DNA of 64,000 bases. Origin: Acanthosoma haemorrhoidale. Its lineage: Eukaryota; Arthropoda; Insecta; Hemiptera; Acanthosomatidae. Positions 45,438 to 56,359 of the stretch are shown piece by piece (positions within the stretch are counted from its first letter, which is position 1; the number at the start of each line of letters is the position of its first letter). The notes beneath the pieces were generated by a model. The model saw only the letters and a program-made list of their open reading frames with translations. It had not been told where the DNA came from and ran no database searches. A program made the translations under genes and the position numbers. The stretch lies in assembly GCA_930367205.1 (NCBI GenBank), contig OV884011.1, positions 38,205,754-38,269,753 of the forward strand, read 5' to 3'.

Positions 45438-48400
45438 ATTTTTATTGATTATAGGGGTAAAGCTTCTTATAAGTTCTGGTCGGAAATTTTTTTTATCAGG
45501 TACATGTGCTTAATATAGTTTCTGTTAGTACAAATTTTGTTTGCTGGATAATTAAAAGTAGAGATATTAGTAAAATGGCATTATCCAGTAATGATTTTAT
45601 CACTACAATAATTACTACTGCAGAGTTCGATTTTATTGCTATTAATATTGCTCAATATTGTACTATTTTGACCTGTAACCCTTTTTTTGTTACTTTTACT
45701 CCTTTAAAAACTTAAAGTCAAGTGTGATGCACTTATCAGATAAAACAGGATCCATTCAATGATATGATAGGAAAATTTGTATTAATTTACCACCAAGTAA
45801 TTAGTTAATAATTTACCCTTCATTGTTTTTCATGAGGTTGCTTTTATTTTATGAAATGATGAAAATTGGTGCATGGAATGACACTGTCTGCAAAATTTCA
45901 TTCCTCTAAGTCTAAACTAGAGTGGAGTTGCAAACATAAATTTTATTATTAGTTTGATAAGACAAAACAAAAAATACACTTTATTAATCAGGACATCTTT
46001 GATTTGATACACCTCAACAAAATACAAAACTACCTATTTTTTAATTACCAAGTAATTAATTATTGGCCCTTCATCATGTTTAATTTCTTGAGCTAGAAAA
46101 CTTAAAATTTTTAAGGGACTTATACAAGGACCAGACACAGGTGTGAAAACAACGGTTTCTTTTATGATTTATTAGTTGTTGTATTGAAATACTATTTTTA
46201 CTTATTATTAGCCAAAGAAAAAAGATTTTTACAATTATAAGAAGTAGCTGGTGCTTGATCTTATAACCGATAAAACCCTAAAAAAAAATAGGTCAAGTAA
46301 ATTGGTTTAACGCCCCTTAAGATTTTATAGGTGCCATTGAATTATTTATTTTTTCGTTTCTTTGGCCAATGTTACACTACTTCTACTTTATTTATAACAT
46401 CTTCAAAGGCATCAAAATTTTTAATTAATTTATTAAGAATGGTCTTAATTATTCTTTATGCCATTTTCCTGCCATCAATACGTTTAAGATTTGTATGTGC
46501 AAAAATACCGAACACGGTTAGAGTTATCTCATTGACACTTATAAAGACTAAGCGGACATGATTGTGAGATGATGGCTCCTTAAGCAATGTTACAATGTAA
46601 CAGGCAACCAGCAGATTCTCACCAAGTTTTATATCTTTGTTTAAATGATAGTCATCATAATTCCTATATGGACAAGAAACGTTATTTCTAGGGAACGGAA
46701 TAGATCCTTAAAAATACCCTGTCCTTAAGAAAGGTGGTGACAGACTGATTTTTAACAATTGAAAAGGAATATGCTATCTAATATAATGCTATCCTCCTTT
46801 TGCAAAGTCCTCTCAATTATAATCAACCATTGGTAATCTAGTGGATCTATTTGGTGACCATAGTTTTTGCCATTGAATCCTAAAGAGAAGAAGAAAGAAT
46901 TAGATAAAGGCCTATCAATTTAACACATTGATTTAAACAACAAATCACAATATTGGAGATACAAATCAACTAAGTTTTAAGAGTTCACTTTGTATTAAAG
47001 ACTCGGCCACAGTGAGGATGATGATAGATTGGCTAGCCTTTTAATTTACCATTCGAAAAAAATGTCACAGAATTCATCCCATGACCGTACTCAACAGGCT
47101 TTTGCAACTTATTGCCAACAGATGATTTGTTGTCTATTCAGGTCAGGCAGTGATAGTGATACTAATAAAAAACATATTCTTAGGTGGAATAGATCACCGT
47201 AGAAGTAATAGACAACAGTTTTGAGAAGTAAGTGCTGTGCTATTTTGGGCTCAGGACTACTACACCTATATTCAGGCCAACAAAAGTGCACCTCCGCACA
47301 ACTTTGGCTGACTGAAGTAGATTGTGTATGTGACCCTAAAAAGGCTGAAGAGATGACGAGGAAGAATTCACTGAGCATATCTAAGGAAGTAGATAAACAC
47401 TAGATTTATACTTAGGTTCTGGGTTGTAGTTACCAGAAGGTCAAACTTAAACTAGCCTGAGTAGAGCTTTTGAATCTTTATTTATTTTGCCTTGGGAGTC
47501 GCTCACATCTATTTTTGGAAGTAACATAAATTGACTTTCCATCTAAAGATTTGAACCCAGAACCTTCAACTGATAAAGCAGTTGTGTTAACTGTGAACAG
47601 AACTTAAGTGAAAACTCACGGTTATCAAAAAACAATGACATTTTAAAAATCAGACAGTTCAGTACATATTTAGTAATCGATCCAAACTGATAGTACAGAA
47701 TGTTTTAATTTATTTATTTTACTTGTTATCTGTTTTCATTAAAGATAAACTAATATTACTCTTTATGTTCTACATTACCTGTGGTATGATTCACATGGTG
47801 TAATCAACTTTTCTAGAACATATTATCCATGACATGACATCTTGGCTTCCACCAGAACCTCAAAGATATTATACATGCATGTATTCGTAATAATTTTTTT
47901 CCTGCAATCTTAGTAGGCTTTTTATGCCACCACCTCAGTATTACACCCTCTTTCTATTTATAGATAATTAAAATTACTAAATGTCATAAAAAAAAATGAA
48001 TAACGTACAGAATTGGACTAATAGACTGAAAAAAATTTAGGTCTTACCAGTAAATGGTTTTGCAAAAATTTAACTTTTGTCTTGTTTATAAAATTATGTT
48101 GTAGCAACATTTTTTAATGTCATATATATATTATGGCAATATGTTTAAAGACACATTGCACAACCTTATAAGCAACCACCATACCTGTCACTGTCACTCA
48201 GCTATTCCCTTCCTATCAATTACAGTCTATTTCAGACAATCATCTGATTTTTGATTGAAGTTTATGCCACAAATGCAGGTTTTAAAAAAAATAAATTACT
48301 TCATGTATTTGATGATGCATTATGCTCAATTCCAATCTGGAAAATACTACAAAATTAGGAACATTTTTTATCGATTATAGATAAAATGTATCATAAAATT

Positions 48401-48666
48401 ATAGATGTAGAGTACTACATCTAATCAGTTAAATACTGTCTTATCTGACAGTTTTAAGTGCTACAAGGGAAAAAGAAACATGAAAATAAATTAATACTAC
48501 AAATCTAATTATTTATATTTTCAGTAAACGTATACTAGTTATAATTAAAAGGATTATAACAGTTTGGTACAGATACTTTATTTGCTATTAGTATCTTAGC
48601 AATTGTTCTATGCTCACATAAATAGTAAAGGATAATTGATTAATTTGGTTTATTCTATGATTTCAG
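45438..48666. other. Intergenic DNA, no gene seen
   Basis: AT-rich. The 47.1-47.4 kb stretch is less AT-rich and open on both strands, but neither translation has a recognisable domain. Confidence 0.4.
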
Positions 48667-48732
48667 GGCTGGAGATTCATTAGAGAAGAGCGGTGTAGCT
48701 TACTTACCTGAGATACTTCTTACTTATAAGAG
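48667..48732 (+). CDS. Candidate internal exon of an unidentified gene (A)
   Basis: 66 bases between a good acceptor (TGATTTCAG) and the donor GTTTGTAAG. The one open frame reads AGDSLEKSGVAYLPEILLTYK and ends in phase 2. It joins in frame to the candidate terminal exon at 51092. I do not recognise the protein, and no upstream exon was found. Confidence 0.2.
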
Positions 48733-50447
48733 GTTTGTAAGTTATGATTATGTTTTTTGTTTTAATCTATAACATGATTGGTTAAAATGTATTCACTTAT
48801 CAGAAAAGCATGTTTATGACACTGGTTCCTATGTTTCTAGAAATACATATTTTATTTAATCATTTATACCTTCATGTACTCCCCATTTTGAGTGGATGGA
48901 CAATCCTATGGGGATCTACTCTCTTATATCTATCTATAAATTTAATAAACTCATTATCCACCTAGGAATTTGAGCCTTAATATGATGAAATAGTTATGTT
49001 AACCACCTTACACCATGTGGAAGCACATAAATGTATACTGATATGCCCTATGTTTTTACTATATTGCTAGGTAGTCATGATGTTTACACACATTAAAAAT
49101 GTATTTAGTTGCACATGTTAGCAATGAGTTTAGTAATTGTCGATGACCAGGTGGTCAGTAGTAGCTTTCCTATGTTTAATGGTATTTAATTTTTCATTAT
49201 TTGCAGTTATTTACATAGGTTAGGGGTTGATACTAGTCTGATTTTACACCGTTCCAACTTCTCTACTAAACAGTGTGAATAACTGAACAAATAAACTTTA
49301 TATATTTCAAGTCTTTGATTGTGTTCCACTGCCATGTTGCTGTAAATTCAAGTCTGTAGTACTAGTTGAAAAATGTTGGCTATTTTCTTAGATCTATCTC
49401 AGTTGTCACTCTAGATGGTAGATGATAGAGGGTGGAGATAGCAGTTTATTCCTGATGTAGGCTTTCGTCATACTTCACTCGCTAATACATTTTTTTTTAA
49501 GGGCATATCAACCATACGGCCAAAAGTACAAGTTTTGTAGAGCTTCATTAGCTTTAATAGAACCTATCGTAAGACATTTATTAATTGTGTTGCAAATTCT
49601 GTATGGTGTAGATGTTAAAAAATAACTTACTGATGTGCCACTTGAATAAATTTCAGTCTAGAAAGTAGACTAAGAAGAACTAGAAGAAACTAAAAAGTAG
49701 TTTGTGAGGATCACGCAACACTTTCCCTGCTCAACTTACCATCCACAGTTGCAAGCTCACTAAACTTTTAACTAATCAACTAAGAAAACATGTATATCCA
49801 TTTCTAGTCCACAAGCACCATTCATTTTTTTCATATATATATATACTTATACTTTAATGTTTTACTCATCAATTTACTTTTTGCTTGTTACAAATAATTT
49901 AGTAGGAGAATAGAAATCTTAAAATTTGAAATATAATTGAAGGATTATTGATGCGGTAAAGCTATTTATTGTGTACTTTATGTCACTGATTAATCGATTC
50001 AATACTGATTAAAATAATGTGTTCTGTCATGTACAATCTCCTGTGAATGGATACTATAAATCATAATTGTTTTGTTTTGAAATAATAACTACACAATTTA
50101 TTAATTATTCTATGGGTAATACATATAATAATCATCGACTAGTTGTTTTACCCAATTTATCTATCCTAGCCTCGATTTAAATTTTATTGAATAATGCAGT
50201 TACTTTCACTTTCCGGTGAGAATAATATTGAGCTTATAATTATAAGCTGTTGTTTGATGTATGTATATGTTAATTAACATATTAATTTTTGAGTTACTAC
50301 TAATGGTAATTCCTTGTAAGTATGTAGCTACTGATACTGCAGCCTTCCAGAAGATAACCTCACAATTGATTCATGTTATAAGTTTAGTAATTTTTTAAAT
50401 AGATGTTACCTCAGCCATATCTAATCTAGAACTATTGTTATTTCCAG

Positions 50448-50527
50448 GAAATAGAGCTGAAAAAGAAGCAGCGAATAGCGTTCAGCAATCGTTGACTTCT
50501 TCCTTTGTCTTTCCTGTTTCTGTTCAG
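50448..50527 (+). other. Candidate alternative (frame-breaking) exon
   Basis: 80 bases between TTATTTCCAG and GTAATT. If spliced after the exon at 48667 it puts an in-frame TAG two codons in, so it would truncate the product. Splice signals are good but coding evidence is weak. Confidence 0.15.
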
Positions 50528-51091
50528 GTAATTATACTAGTTGTTTTTTTAATATAGAGAAATGAGTAGATAAAGATTTTATGACGTATAGTTATGAATG
50601 AAACTTTGGATATATATTTAAAAGAGAATTAAACACGACTAAAGTCTAACATAAGCAAACTTTTATTAAGCTTTCTTAACTAACAGCTCTAAAGTTGTTG
50701 AACATTTTCAATCTTTTTTTTTTCTTCTGTGATTAAGGACACTGATTGTCGATGATAAAATTAAATTTACAGTTATTCCAACAAATAAAATATTAAGATA
50801 TAACAATAGAGCCGATTTCAGTTTGTTTTTTGTAAATATTTTAGCAATGCACAATTTTATTTTGTTTAATCAATTTTCAGTGACCAGTTTTTTATATAAT
50901 ACATAAATTAAATGGTACGACCACTGGTTATTGAATAAACTAGAAGTAAGTCTATGTATACTTCCCCCCACCCTCCTTTTGAACCTTGTGTGCCTTTCTT
51001 CCAGGAACATTTACCCAGATTTATGTTAACCTTATTCTATTGATGTTGTGACATATATTATAAAAATTATAACATTTTTATTCTGTTTAAG

Positions 51092-51161
51092 GAGAATTAA
51101 AGGAGAAAATGTAAGAAAAGGAGAAAGGAAAGTTCGTTTTCATTTTGACAAGTATAAATAA
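51092..51161 (+). CDS. Candidate terminal exon of an unidentified gene (C)
   Basis: After the acceptor TTCTGTTTAAG, the frame continuing from exon A reads RIKGENVRKGERKVRFHF then DKYK and TAA at 51159-51161. The basic composition resembles a protein C-terminus but matches no family I know. Confidence 0.2.
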
Positions 51162-52470
51162 TGTCCGTGTAAGTAAAAACAACTAGAGAATTTTGACTCA
51201 TTTATTTTTTGCTAAAACTATTTTAAATACAATATAATTGTTAACATTATAGTGGTATTCTTTACGAAAGATGTTACTTCTGTAATATAACGCCCTCCCC
51301 CTTACAGTTCACTGTAGCAACCAGAGGCTGGAGAGAGAAACTTACTAATGTCTGATAACTAGTTAAATTGGCTTTCAAAATATCGTGGCATATATGCTTT
51401 ATGTTATATGCCTACACGTTAAAATAAATTATGGTGCCTAGTATTAGTAATGAAAATTTGAGTCGTTTAGTTTCAAAACATCGAGCTGGTTTTTTTTACC
51501 AAAACTCTTTATTTACATAAAAACTAAAATATTGCTCATGATAAAAACTATCTCTAAACAATCCTCGATGTTGGTTCTTTCAAAAAGCACCAAAAACATT
51601 TACCCTAATTCAAATGCCTGGATTGGGGTTGTTTTTGTCTCTTTTTAAAATTAAACGCCTTATTTAGAAAACATTTTAGTTAAAACTAAACTTTGATAAC
51701 CAATTAACCAATAGTCACTGATATATTTAAATATTTATGATACTCCTCACGAACAAGTATTCATTTATAGTTTTATTTATAGTTCATTTTTAACTACCGA
51801 AGGTTATACTGCCCTTAGTTGTTAATTTTTAGACGACTAAATTTCTGGATAACATTATTCAAAGGAATCTTTCACTTTAATAAACGCAAACAATCATAAC
51901 CTAACTTATTTACAACTATTGCCGTAGCCATTCTAATCTAGTTAGTAACATAACTTACCTTGGTTGATAATAGTTCATGAGCACATAACGATTAACTAAT
52001 TTTTTTGCCTTGGTTATGTAATCTCTTGTTAAGGGAAGTGTACTAGCTTGTAGTACTGTAAATAAAGTATTACACCCAAATTGGGAATATTCCTCCCCTA
52101 TGTATATTCACGTTGATCATTGAAGGCTGTACATTCGCAGCCAGTCATACTTAAGTACAATTTTATCCTTGTCCACTGGTTAATATTTTTAATTAAACAG
52201 CAATGGAGTAATATAAGTGGAAATATATTATTGTGCCAGGCCCTGTACAAGCTAGTACCAAACAGAATCAAAGAGACTCGGGTGGAAAACAACCAGTTGG
52301 TGGGTGGGTCATGTTTTATTTTTCTGTGGTGTTTGTGGTACACCATTCCAACTTGACTGAGTACATTCTCTTGTCATCTGTTCAAGTCGGTACCTGCAAA
52401 TTTGTGCCACTTTATTATTCAAAAGAGACATGTCCCCGGAATGAAGATTTTTTTTTTTTTACTCTTATTC
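51162..52470. other. Intergenic DNA, no gene seen
   Basis: No coding motif or repeat recognised. Overlapping short frames on both strands at 52.1-52.5 kb look fortuitous. Confidence 0.4.
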
Positions 52471-52480
52471 TAAAACTAGT

Positions 52481-52690
52481 GTAGAAGATTATTTATGAAG
52501 ATCCTTTTCTCCTTATTGTTTAGGCAGCTTTGGGTGCTTGCTGATCTACTAGTCTGCAATGAACGGCTCTTAAGAATCAAATTAACTCCCTTAGCTGATT
52601 GAACGTGTTGCCACTGGTTGAATATCGACTGATGAACATTCACAGTCATGGCAACAATTGCTTGCATTTCTAGATAAGCCAATTTTGGAC
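52481..52690 (-). pseudogene. Relic of the last exon of a CYP4 P450 gene
   Basis: The minus strand reads CPKLAYLEMQAIVAM and, further on, KGVNLILKSRS, matching [15 protein letters not shown] and [11 protein letters not shown] of the last exon of the P450 gene at 58574-58764. The match continues past that gene's stop into its 3' UTR (both have GAAAAGGATCTT). The splice acceptor CAG is replaced by ATG, the Gly-Gln after the heme loop is lost, and the end is frameshifted. No upstream exon is visible. It is a dead duplicate in the same orientation, 6 kb from the functional copy. Confidence 0.75.
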
Positions 52691-53326
52691 ATGTATTGCA
52701 GAAAAAAAAATAAAGCATTTAGTTTCTTATTCATTTTGCATTTTAATTATGGATATCATTTAAGATCTATAGATGTTTTTGTTTATTGAACTTGTTAATT
52801 TATGGTATATTTTCAATGCAAATTGACAAAACCTGATGTCAATTATATTGATTTAATTAAATGCAGTTTGCTTATCGATAATTATGACTTATTTATTTAT
52901 ATTTTATACATGCCAGCATATCCTTTTCTATCATGTTAAAGTGTGTTAAGACTTAAACTACTCTTAGTAAATATATTTTATCTCTCTAATCTTACAATCA
53001 AAAGAGCCTACCCCATAACTGATTTAGCAAAAAAATTGTTTCATTAATTTTATGTTCCAATCACTATGTCAGTATAAGAGCTACTCACACGTTGCAAGGT
53101 AGGTAGGTACAATGTTGTTAACGCTATTCCTTCTTCGAAAATTTCAGGAGAATATAAATTATAGTAGTAATACTTTAGTTTAATTTGTTATATGGCTACT
53201 ATTTAATAATGAGGCAGTAAAGATGAAGTCACACAGTCAGTTAATAAATACAATATTAATTAACTATACAAAATTGGATATTATACATTAGCTTTACTTA
53301 AGTACAATAATTACCCTGAAGAATCT

Positions 53327-53510
53327 TGTTATGTATAATTAAAACTAATAACTATTTATTATAATTTTAATCCTTATCATGTAACCATTTTTTGTAACCT
53401 TGATGTAACCTTCATATAAATATACTTCATGTTCTCGCTCCAAGCCACGTGTACCTTATCAATTATTTTATTACCGTTTTTATTTCCCTATGATTTATCT
53501 AATCATAACA
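53327..53510 (+). repeat. 5' LTR (184 bp)
   Basis: TG...CA-bounded LTR with TATAAATATA near 53,417. It contains an 11-bp near-duplication (TTGTAACC then TTGATGTAACC) absent from the 3' LTR. Confidence 0.92.
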
Positions 53511-53511
53511 A

Positions 53512-53528
53512 TTGGCGACGAGAAAAAA
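53512..53528 (+). other. Primer-binding site
   Basis: TTGGCGACGAGAAAAAA directly follows the 5' LTR, as expected for a tRNA primer-binding site. I cannot assign the tRNA. Confidence 0.5.
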
Positions 53529-53710
53529 CTGATTAAACTATCCGAGTTTCTAGTTCGCGACGTGTTACACGGACATTGCGGACAGTTCGTATTCCTTGTA
53601 TACGCGGTAAGTCATAATTTTTACCGCGAGTGCTTTTCGTTGTACTTTTTCGCTGATTTATCCGTTTTCTGTTTATTTATCTTTCGAATTAATTATCAAG
53701 ATCATCAAGA

Positions 53711-55888
53711 ATGGATGCAAAACAATTTCAAGAATTCATGAGTGTGCTTACATCAATTCTAAGCTCTCAAACATCAAGTAAACAAGACCCCAAGCCAGAC
53801 ACGAACAACCTCGCGAATGTGAGTATTTTTGAAAACTTTGATTCAAAAAAAGAGAAATTTTCATGTTATATGGAACGTTTCGAGAATTATTGCACAATGA
53901 AAAATTTAGACGATCCCACAAAGAAAGCTCAGCTCTTGTGTGGTTCTGTGGGTAGTATACATTACAATGCACTCACCGTATTCCTTGGACCAGAAAAACC
54001 TGTCACGTCCCTTGAGTATAAGACACTTGTTTCTAATCTCATGACCATGCTGACCCCTAAACGTAGCGCAATTGTGACCCAACACTATTTCTTGAACATT
54101 ACCCAGAAAGAAAATCAGTCGATTTCCGAATTTGTTGCTGCGTTACAGCGAGACATAGGAGATTGTGAATTCAAAGTAGAATGTAATTCCGACTCGTGTA
54201 AAAATTCAGAGGGGAAGAAAACAAGTATCTCGGTGAATGATATTTTCCTCAGAGCTCAGTTCATTCGAGGATTACGTCATAACTGGATAAGGGAACAGCT
54301 TCTGCAGTTAACTGTGACTGGTTTTGATCAAATTTTAGCCAAAGCCACTGCACTAGAGGCCGCTCATATTGAGAGTGCGGAATTTTCAAAGCAGTCTAAT
54401 ACAGGTACTTCATCTTTTTCTAGTGACACGTATCACTTATCTGGGTCATCAAATTATCCACAAAGGGATAGGAAGTATCAATTTCGAAGAAAATCGCAAG
54501 ACCGTTTGTCCAACCGCCCTGATTCTCGTAATAAATTTCATTCATCACGAGCCAAATATAGATCCCACAGCCGAAATAGAATAGATTATAAAGCATTAGG
54601 GATTCAAGACCTATGTACAAGGTGTGCTAGAAATAATCATAGACTAGCAGACTGTCGCGTTGATTATGATAAAGTTCATTGCACGTCATGTAACCGTAAG
54701 GGACACGTTTCACGAGTTTGTATCACCACCCTGTCACAAAATAAAAAACCTAGTTACGCATCATCTTCAAATGCAATTTCTCACGTCAACGCTGAACATC
54801 AATACGGCATTTCATATCTTGTAGACCTTTTCGAACTAAACCCCGACTCCGATAAATATATCGTTACCGTCCAAATCAATGGAAACCCCCAGCTTATGGA
54901 GGTCGATTCAGGAGCAAGATTTTCTCTTCTAAACGAGGATGATTTTAGGAAATTGAATTTGGGACTAGAAATCCAACCAACAAATACCATTTTTCGAGCG
55001 TACTCAGGCAACGAAATTCTTCCGAGAGGAAAAGTTGAGGTAACCGCCACATATAAGGGTAGAAATGCGTGTGGTGACCTGTATATTGTTCCGTCTGGCC
55101 ATACAGCATTGCTTGGGCGTCAATGGATTAGAGATTTAATGATTGAATTGAGAGAAATTGATACCACCAAAAACCATATGTCAAGTGTACTTGCGGTGGG
55201 CTGTGTCGCTGCGCCTGGCGAGATAATAGCTGAGTTCCCAACTGTCTTTACCGAGGAAGTTGGCTGCATTCCAGATTATGAAGTTAAGTTACAGCTACGA
55301 CAAGGGGCAAAACCTAGTTTCACAAGAGAACGCCATTTACCTAATGCTCTACGAGAACGTGTTGAAAAAGAATTGGATTCCCTGGATGCCTTGTTACCAA
55401 CCAAACCACACTCTTCTCAGTCAACGCGAGTTACCAGAAGATTTTTTCATGTGGGGGAGAGAGTGCAAATCCGTGTCTTCAAAAATAACAAACCAAAGTG
55501 GGAGTTTGGTGAGGTGACGCAAAGGTTGGGTCAACAACATTACCTTGTCCGCCTGGACGAATCAAGGAGAATTTTCAAGCGTCACATAAATCAACTGAGA
55601 AACACCCTTGTACAAGCAAAAAAGACTGTTTCATTTGGCCCTTCTCGGTCTTATGAAATTCCTCGAGCTCCAGGTCCACCTCAGGAACCTCACACTCAAT
55701 TTGCACCTCATGATCTTCCAGACTCATCTCCAACCGAGCCAGCTTCAGCTGTGCCTCCTCGTGATCTTCCACATTCATCTTCAACCGAGCCTTTTCTTCA
55801 GACTCCTCTATGTCCCATCAACAGACCTGTTCGTCAGAGAAGACTCCCAGAAAGATTTCGAGATCCTAACATATTACTTCAGTATTGA
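53711..55888 (+). CDS. Gag-protease polyprotein fused in frame to an integrase C-terminal tail
   Basis: 725 codons without a stop. Residues 1-230 form the Gag capsid-like region (FENFDSKKEKFSCYMERFENY, WIREQLLQL). Two zinc knuckles follow, CxxCx4Hx4C at 302-315 and 324-337. Residues 384-475 are a retropepsin-like protease with DSG at 399-401 and ALLGRQWI at 467-473. From about 505 the text enters the pol linker (EFPTVFTEEVGC, AKPSFTRERHLP) that normally leads into reverse transcriptase. At about residue 557 it jumps to sequence typical of the integrase C-terminal region (FFHVGERVQIRVF, WEFGEVTQRLGQQHYLVRLD) and a Pro/Ser-rich tail. Reverse transcriptase, RNase H and the integrase zinc and DDE domains are missing, yet the frame is kept. 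The relatives are insect K02A2.6-like Gypsy elements. Confidence 0.88.
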   Translation: MDAKQFQEFMSVLTSILSSQTSSKQDPKPDTNNLANVSIFENFDSKKEKFSCYMERFENYCTMKNLDDPTKKAQLLCGSVGSIHYNALTVFLGPEKPVTSLEYKTLVSNLMTMLTPKRSAIVTQHYFLNITQKENQSISEFVAALQRDIGDCEFKVECNSDSCKNSEGKKTSISVNDIFLRAQFIRGLRHNWIREQLLQLTVTGFDQILAKATALEAAHIESAEFSKQSNTGTSSFSSDTYHLSGSSNYPQRDRKYQFRRKSQDRLSNRPDSRNKFHSSRAKYRSHSRNRIDYKALGIQDLCTRCARNNHRLADCRVDYDKVHCTSCNRKGHVSRVCITTLSQNKKPSYASSSNAISHVNAEHQYGISYLVDLFELNPDSDKYIVTVQINGNPQLMEVDSGARFSLLNEDDFRKLNLGLEIQPTNTIFRAYSGNEILPRGKVEVTATYKGRNACGDLYIVPSGHTALLGRQWIRDLMIELREIDTTKNHMSSVLAVGCVAAPGEIIAEFPTVFTEEVGCIPDYEVKLQLRQGAKPSFTRERHLPNALRERVEKELDSLDALLPTKPHSSQSTRVTRRFFHVGERVQIRVFKNNKPKWEFGEVTQRLGQQHYLVRLDESRRIFKRHINQLRNTLVQAKKTVSFGPSRSYEIPRAPGPPQEPHTQFAPHDLPDSSPTEPASAVPPRDLPHSSSTEPFLQTPLCPINRPVRQRRLPERFRDPNILLQY

Positions 55889-55955
55889 TGTCCCCTCACA
55901 AGACATATACTTTTTGATTCATGCTACTATTTTTAATGTTAATAATTCTTGAATA

Positions 55956-55966
55956 GTGGGGGAGAC
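55956..55966 (+). other. Polypurine tract
   Basis: AGTGGGGGAGA-type purine run immediately before the 3' LTR, the plus-strand primer of LTR elements. Confidence 0.6.
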
Positions 55967-56139
55967 TGTTATGTATAATTAAAACTAATAACTATTTATT
56001 ATAATTTTAATCCTTATCATGTAACCATTTTTTGTAACCTTCATATAAATATACTTCATGTTCTCGCTCCAAGCCACGTGTACCTTATCAATTATTTTAT
56101 TACCGTTTTTATTTCCCTATGATTTATCTAATCATAACA
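55967..56139 (+). repeat. 3' LTR (173 bp)
   Basis: Identical to the 5' LTR apart from lacking its 11-bp segment; ends ATAACA and is followed by the AATCT target duplication. Confidence 0.92.
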
Positions 56140-56359
56140 AATCTTAATCCCTGTTTCCAAATTTAAGGCAGTGCTAGACTATTTAACCTCATATTAAGAG
56201 CATCCAAAGGCCTGTGAAATATGTATTAATGTTACAAGGTGAATGCCCATATTGGTTTGCTCCACCGGTCTAGAATACTTCCCAGGTCACAAATTCAGTA
56301 TCATACAAAGTAGTTATAAATATAATCTTATAGTAAGAATTGTTTTATTGATAAAATAG

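Larger units (their letters stand above)
53327..56139 (+). mobile_element. Non-autonomous Gypsy-like LTR retrotransposon with target duplication
   Basis: The element is 2,813 bp with direct LTRs (53327-53510 and 55967-56139) starting TGTTATG and ending ATAACA, and a 5-bp target duplication AATCT at 53322-53326 and 56140-56144. The LTRs are identical except for an 11-bp segment present only in the left one. A primer-binding site, one ORF and a polypurine tract follow in the normal order. Pol is missing almost entirely, so proteins from a full-length relative would be needed for movement. Near-identical LTRs point to a recent insertion. Confidence 0.93.

Noticed and set aside
47109..47403. Overlapping ORFs on both strands
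   Set aside because: No recognisable domain in either, no splice or promoter context; probably chance openness in less AT-rich DNA.
53490..53741. ORF upstream of the Gag ORF
   Set aside because: It covers the end of the LTR, primer-binding site and leader; composition is not protein-like.
55608..55952. 114-codon ORF overlapping the end of the retroelement polyprotein
   Set aside because: Out-of-frame reading of the Pro/Ser-rich tail; no retroviral accessory motif.
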